This document shows positions 10,842 through 19,047 of a stretch of DNA of 58,960 bases, in pieces. Position 1 is the first letter of the stretch. Every line of letters starts with the position of its first letter. The translations under genes were made by a program, and so were the position numbers. The stretch is from an uncultured Lachnospiraceae bacterium (GTDB lineage: Bacteria > Bacillota > Clostridia > Lachnospirales > Lachnospiraceae), in contig CANPZE010000015.1 in assembly GCA_947589315.1 (NCBI GenBank), positions 1 to 58,960 of the forward strand, written 5' to 3'. The notes beneath the pieces are model-generated. The model worked only from the letters and a program-made list of their open reading frames with translations. It did no database searches and had not been told where the DNA came from.

Positions 10842-11618
10842 TTATATATTCCATATTCCTAATACGCCGGCATTGTCCTTTCCCAGCTTCTCCCGCATTT
10901 TCCGCAGCGCCTTTGTATGCAGCTGGGAAATCCGCGACTCGGACACCTCCATGATCATACTGATTTCTTTTAAGGTCATTTCCTCATAATAATACAATGC
11001 GATTACTTTCTGTTCCTTCTCTGTCAGAGAACTGATGGCTTCCCCTAAAAGCCGTTTTAACTCCTGCCTTTCCATCACCTGCTCTGGCTGCTTAAATACT
11101 GCGCGGTTGCCAGCCTCTGTCTTAACCTCGCTCCCCTGTTCCAGATATTCATCCAGAGAGACCAGATTGGTAAGCTGTGTCTCATTGATCAGGCCTTCCA
11201 ACTCTTCTACTGTCAGTTCCATAGCCTCTGCCAGTTCTTTTGTAGTCGCTGTCCGTCCCAACTTGATCTCCAGCTCCTGCATAGTCTGATCCAGCTTCTT
11301 CTGCTTTTGCCGCAGCGCCCTGGGAATCCAGTCCATCCTTCGGATCTGGTCCAGAATGGAGCCCCGGATACGCAGGCTGGCATAGGTCTCAAATTTTACA
11401 CCCTTGGTCAGCTCAAATTTATCAATCGCATCGATCAGCCCAAAGATCCCATAACCTACTAGATCATCATATTCCACAGTATATCCAAGATACATGCTTA
11501 AACGGCCTGCCACAAGATTGACAAGCCCAGCGTATTCTATGATCAGCTTTTCTCTGATCTTGGGATTCCTAGTTTTAATATATTCCTCCCATAACGCTGT
11601 TTTGTCCTTCTCATTCAT
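10842..11618 (-). CDS. sigD: sigma-28 family flagellar sigma factor SigD/FliA
   Basis: RNA polymerase sigma factor for late flagellar, motility and autolysin genes. The 258 residues show region 2 (AGLVNLVAGRLS, YDDLVGYGIFGLIDAIDKFE, KFETYASLRIRGSILDQIRR-like block), region 3 (ELAEAMELTVEELEGL) and region 4 with its helix-turn-helix (TLKEISMIMEVSESRISQLH). The adjacent WIPRALR after region 2 is typical of FliA/SigD/WhiG. As in Bacillus subtilis, it lies near the distal end of the fla/che operon after cheD; here a small membrane-protein gene intervenes. No flgM anti-sigma gene is in the window. Confidence 0.95.
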   Translation of the reverse strand: MNEKDKTALWEEYIKTRNPKIREKLIIEYAGLVNLVAGRLSMYLGYTVEYDDLVGYGIFGLIDAIDKFELTKGVKFETYASLRIRGSILDQIRRMDWIPRALRQKQKKLDQTMQELEIKLGRTATTKELAEAMELTVEELEGLINETQLTNLVSLDEYLEQGSEVKTEAGNRAVFKQPEQVMERQELKRLLGEAISSLTEKEQKVIALYYYEEMTLKEISMIMEVSESRISQLHTKALRKMREKLGKDNAGVLGIWNI

Positions 11619-11652
11619 ACAACCACTTCGTCCCTTCTATATAAAAGCATCC

Positions 11653-11940
11653 CTACTCTGTCTTTTCCTCTTCCGCAGCTTCCGGCTCTTCCTGGGAAGC
11701 TGTCTCCTCTTCCCTGGGGACCAGGTTTTCTAATTCTTGGTTCTGCTTTATCACGGAATTGCCCGCTATCGTCTTGTCAATAATCCTTCTGGCAAGACAG
11801 CCAATTATATAAAATAGGATCAATACCGCCAACAATAGCTCCAGACTGTAGGTAACATCCATATGACGGACAATAGAAATAATACAAACAACCGCCCCTG
11901 CCAGCAAAGTTATGATCTTGGGAATATACTCTGTCTTCAT
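11653..11940 (-). CDS. small two-helix membrane protein between cheD and sigD
   Basis: A 95-residue protein with two hydrophobic segments (about residues 8-23 and 31-49) and a strongly acidic C-terminal tail (about 70-95, mostly Glu). I do not recognise a family. It lies in the fla/che transcript, 22 bp after cheD and 34 bp before sigD. In B. subtilis the membrane protein SwrB is encoded next to sigD, but on its other side; the similarity is of context only. Confidence 0.6.
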   Translation of the reverse strand: MKTEYIPKIITLLAGAVVCIISIVRHMDVTYSLELLLAVLILFYIIGCLARRIIDKTIAGNSVIKQNQELENLVPREEETASQEEPEAAEEEKTE

Positions 11941-11962
11941 CTGCCACCCTCTCCTGCCTCTA

Positions 11963-12451
11963 CTATAATATTTTAACCGGCTTTCCTACGGATTTTACCC
12001 AAAATTCACCGGTTTCCGGATAAAATTCCACTGTCCGTCCGTAGTTCAGCCCTGTATCCTCCGCTAAGATACGAATCCCAAGAGAACGAAGCTTTTCCTT
12101 TACCGCCTGTACGTTCCGTTCCCCTACCCGTAACATATCATTGCTGGAGTTAAAGGCAAACATCTGGGCGCCGCCGGCTATCTTTGCTGTCAGAGACGTA
12201 GTTTTGGCCCCGGCCTTTGCCATCATCGCCAACAACGCATCAATCCCGGTGTCCGCAAACTTAGCTTTATTATGATTCTGACGGATCTGAGTACTGTCAG
12301 GAAGCATCACATGGACCATTCCCGCTATCTTTGCCCCTTTATCATAAAGAACTACTCCTACACAGGATCCCAAACCTAATGTGGTTATCGCATCCGGCGC
12401 ACGGCAGACATTCAAATCTGCCATTCCAACTTTTATCATCTCTCCTGCCAT
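11963..12451 (-). CDS. cheD: CheD, chemoreceptor glutamine deamidase
   Basis: Deamidates glutamines on chemoreceptors and, in Firmicutes, binds CheC as part of adaptation. The 162 residues carry the catalytic Cys30 in GLGSC and His47 in AGMVHVMLP, plus a conserved Thr in the LTAKIAGGAQMF block. It follows cheC by 15 bp. The start at 12451 has a weak AAGGTGAG site; a second ATG four codons on has its site too close. Confidence 0.93.
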   Translation of the reverse strand: MAGEMIKVGMADLNVCRAPDAITTLGLGSCVGVVLYDKGAKIAGMVHVMLPDSTQIRQNHNKAKFADTGIDALLAMMAKAGAKTTSLTAKIAGGAQMFAFNSSNDMLRVGERNVQAVKEKLRSLGIRILAEDTGLNYGRTVEFYPETGEFWVKSVGKPVKIL

Positions 12452-12466
12452 CTATCATCACTCACC

Positions 12467-13084
12467 TTACATTCCCAATGAGGAAAGAATACGATTGTTT
12501 GACTCTAATGTAGGAATCAAAATGAAATATCCACTGATATCGACTTCTAAATCCTTAAACTGTGATTCGATCAACAGAGCCCTGTCCCCCAGCTTCCCAA
12601 ATTCAATCGCTGGAACACTTAATATGGCTCCCGCCATATCAATAGACAGATAGGGGACGGAACTTATGATCGTAAGGTTGGTCAAAGATGATATGGCAGA
12701 AAGATATGCCCCTGAAATAATATTGCCAATTTCCTGTAAAGCAGACTTCGCCATGTCTGTAAACTCCACATTCTCCTCTTCCTGCGGAATCCCCATCAAT
12801 TGACATACCAGATGCCGCGCCGCTTCGTATTCCAGCATAAACAGCATCATTCCTTCAACATCGCCGGACAGAGACAGCAGGATCCCCGCCACCAATGTCT
12901 CAGCTCCGCCTACAATCTCTCCCAGCTCCTTAAAGGATAACATATTCACCTTGGGAACATGCATATCAATCTTGGCATGCAGCATAGAGGATAATGCCGT
13001 TGTTGCATTTCCAGCGCCAATATTCCCTATCTCTTTCAGTATGTCAAATTCCAGTTCATCCAAATCCGCATCATAGCTCTGCAT
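12467..13084 (-). CDS. cheC: CheC, CheY-P phosphatase
   Basis: Dephosphorylates CheY-P and is stimulated by CheD in the Firmicute adaptation system. The 205-residue protein has both phosphatase half-sites: EIGNIGAGN (Glu18, Asn21) and EIGNIISGA (Glu118, Asn121). It sits between cheW and cheD with a GAGGTGG site before its ATG. No cheY is found in this cluster, so its substrate must be encoded elsewhere. Confidence 0.94.
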   Translation of the reverse strand: MQSYDADLDELEFDILKEIGNIGAGNATTALSSMLHAKIDMHVPKVNMLSFKELGEIVGGAETLVAGILLSLSGDVEGMMLFMLEYEAARHLVCQLMGIPQEEENVEFTDMAKSALQEIGNIISGAYLSAISSLTNLTIISSVPYLSIDMAGAILSVPAIEFGKLGDRALLIESQFKDLEVDISGYFILIPTLESNNRILSSLGM

Positions 13085-13103
13085 CCGTCCACCTCACATC
13101 AGT

Positions 13104-13583
13104 CTATATCCCATCTTTATCAACGATCACATTTGCAATATTCAGCAGAGAGATCAGACCTCCCTCATGCTTCCCCACACCGCTCAGATACTGAGCCTTA
13201 ACATCATTGCTGTCCGCAGATGTGGACTTTTCGATGGAATCTTCATACAGCGTTACAACCTCCCGAACCTCATCCACGATAATACCTATTGCAGACTGGG
13301 ATTCCATCTTGATAATAATAATCCTTGTAGCATTGGTATACTCATCTGCTTCCAGCTCAAACTTCAAACGAAGGCTCATAACCGGTATGATCTCACCTCT
13401 CAGGTTAATCACACCCTTAAAATAAGGCTGTGCCTTCGGCACCCTTGTAATGCGCTGCTGCCTTACGATATTATCCACATACTGGATATCAATCCCATAC
13501 TGCTCTGCGCCGATCCGGATCACAATATACTGTTTTCCTTCTCCAACCATATCAATATTTTGAACATTATTCATACTATCCAT
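13104..13583 (-). CDS. cheW: CheW, chemotaxis coupling protein
   Basis: Adaptor that couples chemoreceptors to CheA. A single CheW domain of 159 residues: IVIRIGAEQYGIDIQYV, KGVINLRGEIIPVM, IGIIVDEVREV and a C-terminal helix near LNIANVIVDKDGI. It follows cheA by 11 bp and is probably translated from the same message. Confidence 0.95.
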   Translation of the reverse strand: MDSMNNVQNIDMVGEGKQYIVIRIGAEQYGIDIQYVDNIVRQQRITRVPKAQPYFKGVINLRGEIIPVMSLRLKFELEADEYTNATRIIIIKMESQSAIGIIVDEVREVVTLYEDSIEKSTSADSNDVKAQYLSGVGKHEGGLISLLNIANVIVDKDGI

Positions 13584-13594
13584 TACGAGCCCCC

Positions 13595-15709
13595 CTATAC
13601 CAAAGTATTTACTTCCAGTATCAATGCGATCTCCCCGTCACCAAGGATCGTAGCGCCGCCGATACACTTTGTGCAATTAATGTAGTTGCCAATGGACTTG
13701 ATAACAATCTCCTGCTGTCCGATCAGTCCGTCCACTACCAGACCTGCCTGTTTGTCTCCCTTCATAACAATAACTACAGTCAGGCTCTCCGGCTCTTCCC
13801 CGGAAGTCTCCACATCCAGAAGCTGATCCAGACGGATCAGAGGGATTACATTGCCCCGGAGGTTAATAACCTCTTTGGTCTGTACGTATTTAATATCGGA
13901 TATGGGAATATCCTCGATAGTCTGAATGCTTCCCAACGGGATCGCATATTTCTCCTTGCCTAACTCTACCATCAACGCCTGGATGATAGCTAATGTCAGC
14001 GGCAGGCGGATAATAAAGCTGCTTCCCTCGCCCAGCACGGATTTACATTCAATACTTCCACCCAGACCTTCAATCTTGGTCTTCACCACATCCAAGCCAA
14101 CGCCGCGGCCTGATACGTCCGTGATCGTCTCTGCAGTAGAGAAGCTGGGACGGAACAATAGATCAATAACCTCCTTGTCTGTCATAGCCGCTGCCTGCTC
14201 CGGTGTGATCGTACCTCTTTCCAGCGCTTTATTCCTTACCTTTTCTATATTAATGCCGGCGCCGTCATCCCGCACCTCAATATTAACATTATTTCCATCC
14301 TGGTATGCATCCAGCCAGATATTGCCAATCTCCGGTTTGCCAAGCGCAACCCTCTCTTCGTTGCTTTCCAGTCCATGGTCCGCCGCATTACGGAGCAGAT
14401 GCTGCAGGGGATCGCCGATCTCATCGATCACGGTACGATCCAGCTCTGTCTCCTCACCAGACATATGCAATTCCATTTTCTTATCCAGCTTCTTATTCAA
14501 ATCCCGGATCATTCTGGGGAATCTGCTGAATACACTCTCAATCGGTACCATCCTCACCTTCATGACAGACTCATGAAGATTGGTAGTCACACTCTCCAGG
14601 TATTCAATCTGCTCGTTAATACTGCTCTCCCGGCTCTCACCCTCAGCCGTACTGTTAGATACCAGGCCATTCTTGGCAATGATCAACTCACTGACAAGAT
14701 TCATCAAAACATCTAATTTCTCAATATCCACCCGGACCGTTCTTCCGACTGCCGGCTTGGTAGACTTCTGCTGCTTATTGGCCGCAGCCCCGTTCTTAGA
14801 AGCTGCCTCTGTCTGCGCAGCCGCCTTAGCCGGCTTCTTCGGCTTAGGCGCAGCTTTTTTCTTCTCTTTCTCCGGCTCCTGGGAGGCTTCTTCCGGCTCA
14901 TCCAGCTTCGCATCAAACGGGCCGATACAAGCTTCCTTTACCTCAGAAACATTCTCAATTGCTGCTTTTACCTTTTCCAGGCTCTCCTTGGTAAAATAGA
15001 CCAGACTGAAGTCCATATCAAACTTCTCATCTTCAATATCCTGTACATTAGGGACTGCTTTAATAACCTCCCCCATGTCCTCCAGGGCTTTGAATACCAA
15101 AAAGGCCCTGGCAGCCTTCAGGATACAGGTATCCTGGAGATATACCGTAATGCCAAAAATGTTCTGATTCTGCTCCTTCGCCTTCTGGAAAGTGTTCTTC
15201 TCATATTCTGAAACGGTAATGGCGCTGTATTTAGCGCCGCCGCTTTCACTGCTCTGTGTGGAAGGTGTTTCTTCTTCCTTCTTCTCTGCAGGCGCCGGCT
15301 TGCTGCTCTCTTCCAATCCGCCAGTGCCCTTCTTCACAATATCATTCAGGATATTAATAATGTCCTCATTATCATCTTCCCCTTCATCGGCAGATTCCAG
15401 GATATTGGAAAGATAAGCTTCCAGAGCATCCAGCCCGCGGAACAGTACATCTACCAGCTCTGGCTGTACTGTCATGTTACCGCTGCGGATTTCCTGAAAC
15501 ACATTCTCCATATTATGGGTCAGTTTCTGCATCCGCTTATATCCCATGGTTCCTGCCATTCCCTTCAGGGAATGGGCCGCACGGAAGATCTCATTAATGG
15601 CATCCGTGTTCTCCGGCTCCTTTTCCAGAACCATCAGCTGATCGCTCAAGGTCTGTAAATGCTCTCTGGTTTCGTCAATAAAAATCTCAAGATACTGGCT
15701 TACATCCAT
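13595..15709 (-). CDS. cheA: CheA, chemotaxis histidine kinase
   Basis: Receptor-controlled histidine kinase that phosphorylates CheY and CheB. In 704 residues it has the P1 phosphotransfer domain with His46 (AAHSLKG), a P2 region (about 190-280), an Ala/Lys/Pro linker (about 280-330), P3 dimerisation, the P4 ATPase (LLRNAADHGLE, DDGAGI, GRGVGLDVV, GEGSSF) and a P5 CheW-like domain. I chose the ATG at 15709 (MDVSQYLEIF) with a GGGGGTG site just inside the end of cheB; six extra codons upstream would hide that site. Confidence 0.96.
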   Translation of the reverse strand: MDVSQYLEIFIDETREHLQTLSDQLMVLEKEPENTDAINEIFRAAHSLKGMAGTMGYKRMQKLTHNMENVFQEIRSGNMTVQPELVDVLFRGLDALEAYLSNILESADEGEDDNEDIINILNDIVKKGTGGLEESSKPAPAEKKEEETPSTQSSESGGAKYSAITVSEYEKNTFQKAKEQNQNIFGITVYLQDTCILKAARAFLVFKALEDMGEVIKAVPNVQDIEDEKFDMDFSLVYFTKESLEKVKAAIENVSEVKEACIGPFDAKLDEPEEASQEPEKEKKKAAPKPKKPAKAAAQTEAASKNGAAANKQQKSTKPAVGRTVRVDIEKLDVLMNLVSELIIAKNGLVSNSTAEGESRESSINEQIEYLESVTTNLHESVMKVRMVPIESVFSRFPRMIRDLNKKLDKKMELHMSGEETELDRTVIDEIGDPLQHLLRNAADHGLESNEERVALGKPEIGNIWLDAYQDGNNVNIEVRDDGAGINIEKVRNKALERGTITPEQAAAMTDKEVIDLLFRPSFSTAETITDVSGRGVGLDVVKTKIEGLGGSIECKSVLGEGSSFIIRLPLTLAIIQALMVELGKEKYAIPLGSIQTIEDIPISDIKYVQTKEVINLRGNVIPLIRLDQLLDVETSGEEPESLTVVIVMKGDKQAGLVVDGLIGQQEIVIKSIGNYINCTKCIGGATILGDGEIALILEVNTLV

Positions 15710-15710
15710 A

Positions 15711-16856
15711 CTATTGCACCCCCACATGCTTCGTTATAGCGTCTGCTATATTCTTCAATGACTGTACTTCATCTACGGCTCCTGCCTCTGCAATCATTTT
15801 AGGCATGCCATAGACGATACAGCTGGCCTCATCCTGCGCTATAACATAGATTTTGTTTGTTTTTTCTAATTGCAAAATTCCTCTGGTTCCATCTGCTCCC
15901 ATGCCCGTCATCACCACACAGGTGATCTCATCAAAACTGCTCTCCATCAGAGATTCATACATAATATCCGCACAAGGCCTGAGCCCGTTTCTTGGCGGTT
16001 CCTCTGACAAGGCGATACAGTGGGCATCTTTCCCCTTTTCAATAAGCCGCATCTGAGAACCTCCTCGAGCGATATAAACCGTCCCCTTTTGGATCTGTTC
16101 TCCGCTTTCTGCTTCCTTGACATGAATCTTACTCAACTCATCCAAACGCTTGCCCAGGGATTCTGTAAATCCCGCCGGCATATGCTGGACAAGAAGTACA
16201 GCGGCATCCAGATTGGCCGGCAGAAAAGGGATCACTTGCTGCAATGACTTCGGCCCCCCTGTGGAACAGGCTAATGCAACCAGCTTTTTGGTTCCGGAAC
16301 CAAGCGGAGCCTTTGAATGCAGATTCCGGTCTGCCTGCAGCAACATATCCTGGGAAGTGGCCCTCCAAACGCTTCTGCGAATCCCATAGTTCACAGGCTT
16401 GTATGTTCTCCCCTTCTTCTCTTCCTCCTGGGAAGGCAGGGAAATCTGGGAAATATCCAGGTCACAGGCTGCATATAACATCTGGATCAAAGTCCGGTTA
16501 AAAGAAACTCCTTTGACCTCTGCCAGTTTGTCCGGCTTTGTGATAAAGTCGAATGCGCCTAATTCCAGAGCCTCTAAAGTCTCTTTGGCCCCTTCCTTTG
16601 CCAGCGTACTCACAATGACCACTTTTTGCCGGATCCCCTTTTGGTTCAGCACCCGGAGAAACTCCAGGCCATCCATATTTGGCATATGGATATCCAGAAC
16701 GATAACGTCAAAATGCTTTCCGCTTTCCAGGATATGTAGCGCCTGTAGCCCATCTGCCGCATAGTCACTCGTCTCAAGCTGCTTATCTTTATTTATTATA
16801 TCAGATATCACCCTTCTCATGAGTGCAGAGTCATCTACCACTAAGATCTTCTTCAT
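15711..16856 (-). CDS. cheB: CheB, chemoreceptor methylesterase/deamidase
   Basis: Removes methyl groups from chemoreceptors when phosphorylated by CheA. Residues 1-125 are a receiver domain with acidic pair Asp8/Asp9 and phosphoacceptor Asp55 (VLDIHMPNMDG). The esterase domain (about 188-378) has the catalytic triad Ser198 (ACSTGGP), His225 (VQHMPAGF) and Asp322 (TGMGADG). The only receiver domain encoded in this window is here. cheR is not present. Confidence 0.96.
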   Translation of the reverse strand: MKKILVVDDSALMRRVISDIINKDKQLETSDYAADGLQALHILESGKHFDVIVLDIHMPNMDGLEFLRVLNQKGIRQKVVIVSTLAKEGAKETLEALELGAFDFITKPDKLAEVKGVSFNRTLIQMLYAACDLDISQISLPSQEEEKKGRTYKPVNYGIRRSVWRATSQDMLLQADRNLHSKAPLGSGTKKLVALACSTGGPKSLQQVIPFLPANLDAAVLLVQHMPAGFTESLGKRLDELSKIHVKEAESGEQIQKGTVYIARGGSQMRLIEKGKDAHCIALSEEPPRNGLRPCADIMYESLMESSFDEITCVVMTGMGADGTRGILQLEKTNKIYVIAQDEASCIVYGMPKMIAEAGAVDEVQSLKNIADAITKHVGVQ

Positions 16857-16873
16857 GGAAGTGTTCCCTCCTG

Positions 16874-17767
16874 TTAATTATTTTTTGTTCTATCTGCCCG
16901 GAACAACCTTGCCAGAAGCCCCGCCAACCCCCGTCCTCTGGAAGGATACGCCTGGAACTGCTCTCCTGTCTCCAATACCATGGCCAATTCCAGAAAAGCC
17001 CTGGCAGAAGGGGAATCCGGATATGCCATAGACACCGGCTTCTGATTCATCACAGCCTTAGGGATATTCTCATCATAAGGGATTGCCCCCAGATATTCCA
17101 TATCCATATTAAGAAAACGATTGATCACCGTATTCAGCTTATCAAATAGTTCCTTCCCCTCCTCATAGCTCTGTATCCGATTGCCGATCATCCGAATACA
17201 GGTTCTGTCGGAATTAAAATCCAAATGGCGGCACAGAGTCTTAAGCAGGGCGTAAGCATCGGTGATGGAAGTAGGTTCCGGCGTAGCCACCAGCAATACT
17301 TCTTCACTATAAGTCACTAACTCAATGACATTATCTGCGATCCCGGCTCCGGTATCAATGATGATCACATCTGCCTGCCGGTCCAGATCACTCATATGGC
17401 TTACCAGGCCAGTGATCTGATCCCGTCCCAGATTCGTCATTTCCCTAAGGCCGGAGCCGCCTGAAATAAAGCCAATATTCTCCGGTCCCTGACAGATCAC
17501 CTCAGAAATAGATTTCTGATGGAACATTACATCCGCCAGATTGTATTTGGGACGGATCCCCAGCATGACCTCTACATTGGCCAGGCCAAAATCTGCATCC
17601 ACAATAACTACCTTTTTATCCATTCTGCTCAGCTGAATTGCCAAATTAACGGATACATTGGACTTGCCCACGCCTCCTTTGCCACTGGTCACAGTGATCA
17701 CTCTGGCAAGCTGTCTCTGTATATTTTGTTGTTTCACAATATTTCTCAACCGTTCTGCCTGATCCAT
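16874..17767 (-). CDS. flhG: FlhG (YlxH), MinD-like ATPase controlling flagellar number
   Basis: MinD/ParA-type ATPase that works with FlhF to set flagellar number and placement. The 297 residues hold the deviant Walker A motif KGGVGKS (30-36), DADFGLANVEVMLG, and IIDTGAGIADNV as Walker B-like region. An N-terminal activation-helix segment (DQAERLRN) resembles the FlhF-GTPase activator of FlhG proteins. The start ATG overlaps the flhF stop (TGATG), so translation is coupled. Confidence 0.93.
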   Translation of the reverse strand: MDQAERLRNIVKQQNIQRQLARVITVTSGKGGVGKSNVSVNLAIQLSRMDKKVVIVDADFGLANVEVMLGIRPKYNLADVMFHQKSISEVICQGPENIGFISGGSGLREMTNLGRDQITGLVSHMSDLDRQADVIIIDTGAGIADNVIELVTYSEEVLLVATPEPTSITDAYALLKTLCRHLDFNSDRTCIRMIGNRIQSYEEGKELFDKLNTVINRFLNMDMEYLGAIPYDENIPKAVMNQKPVSMAYPDSPSARAFLELAMVLETGEQFQAYPSRGRGLAGLLARLFRADRTKNN

Positions 17768-19047
17768 CAGCCATTCCCCCCAAGAAGCTGCTTTGCAATC
17801 CTTTGTGCATCAATCTTTCCAATATCGTCCGGCACATTCTGCCCCCAGGTCAGATAAGACAGGGGAGCCCCGGTCAGCATCCTGATATTGTAGATGTTGC
17901 CGATAGCGTCCGTTTCATCCAGCTTGGTGAATATCAGATTATATTTGGTGACTTGGGAATAGGTCTGTGTGATCTTTACCAGATCCCGGTACTTTGTTGT
18001 TACACTCAACACCAGATAGACCTCCCTGTCTTCCTCCGGAACCATTTCCAACAGCTTATGGATATCCTCCCGCTGTTCTTTATTATTATGGGACCTCCCT
18101 GCCGTGTCGATCAAGACCAGGTCATAGCTTTCCAGCTCTTCCTTCGTCTTCTCCATCTCGTCCGGAGAATAGATCACCTTCAAGGGGATTCCCAGAATAT
18201 TAGCATATGTCTTGAGCTGTTCCACCGCCGCAATCCGATAGGTATCCGATGTGATCAGGGCTACCCTTGCCTTCCGGGACAGCTTCAGAGTAGAAGCAAT
18301 CTTGGCAATAGTAGTCGTCTTCCCGACTCCAGTAGGTCCAATAAAAAATATATACCGTGTCTTCTGGGAATGAATATCGATCAGCCGGGGCTGCCCAATC
18401 TTTAATACGATCTTCTGATAAATAGAAGCCAAAATGTTATCCAGGGCCGCATCCTTCTTCAGAGTCCCATCGATTTCCTCCAGGATCTGATCTACATAAC
18501 CGGCTTCCACCTCGCTGTCCAAAAGCTGGTTACGGACAAGCTGGGTATAAGATTGGATCAAATCCGTCTCCTCCTCTTCCCCGGCTTCTTCCTCCACCTT
18601 CCGGCTATTCATCTGCTTTTCCAGAAGATCCTGCAGATTGTTCAGCTTCTGTTCAATCTCTCTGGCAGCGCTTTCATTCCGGCTTTTTCCTTCTGTCTCC
18701 TCCGCCTTTTCCTCATCCGGCGGAAGGATCTCTTTTCGCCGCACCAATTCTTCTGTGCGGTTTTTCTGTTCCATCTTTCTGGAATCTGCAGCCGGTTCCG
18801 GCTGGATATCCTGGGAAATGATCTCCTGCAGTTTGGAAAAATCCGGCGCCTCCATTTTATCCTCTTTCTGCGGCTGTACTTCGTCTACTGCCGCAGTCAC
18901 TTCCACAGAAGCCTTGCGGAACAGCTTCCAAATACCCCGGGGCTCCATATTCTTTACGCTCATAATCACAGCATCCTTGCCCAGTTCCTCTCTGGCCATT
19001 TCCAAAGCTTCCTGTTCCGTCACCGCAATATATTTTTTAATAACCAC
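17767..19047 (-). CDS. flhF: FlhF, SRP-family GTPase for flagellar placement
   Basis: GTPase of the SRP/FtsY family that marks the site of flagellar assembly. A charged N-terminal region (about 1-190) precedes the N and G domains, with G1 GPTGVGKTTTIAK (near residue 235), SDTYRIAAVEQL, DTAGRS and TKLDET. Total 426 residues. The start codon is GTG, overlapping the flhA stop by one base (TAGTG), which implies translation coupled to flhA. Confidence 0.94.
   Translation of the reverse strand: MVIKKYIAVTEQEALEMAREELGKDAVIMSVKNMEPRGIWKLFRKASVEVTAAVDEVQPQKEDKMEAPDFSKLQEIISQDIQPEPAADSRKMEQKNRTEELVRRKEILPPDEEKAEETEGKSRNESAAREIEQKLNNLQDLLEKQMNSRKVEEEAGEEEETDLIQSYTQLVRNQLLDSEVEAGYVDQILEEIDGTLKKDAALDNILASIYQKIVLKIGQPRLIDIHSQKTRYIFFIGPTGVGKTTTIAKIASTLKLSRKARVALITSDTYRIAAVEQLKTYANILGIPLKVIYSPDEMEKTKEELESYDLVLIDTAGRSHNNKEQREDIHKLLEMVPEEDREVYLVLSVTTKYRDLVKITQTYSQVTKYNLIFTKLDETDAIGNIYNIRMLTGAPLSYLTWGQNVPDDIGKIDAQRIAKQLLGGNG

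Noticed and set aside
13926-14576. Plus-strand open frame inside cheA
   Set aside because: Antisense shadow of the cheA kinase domain.
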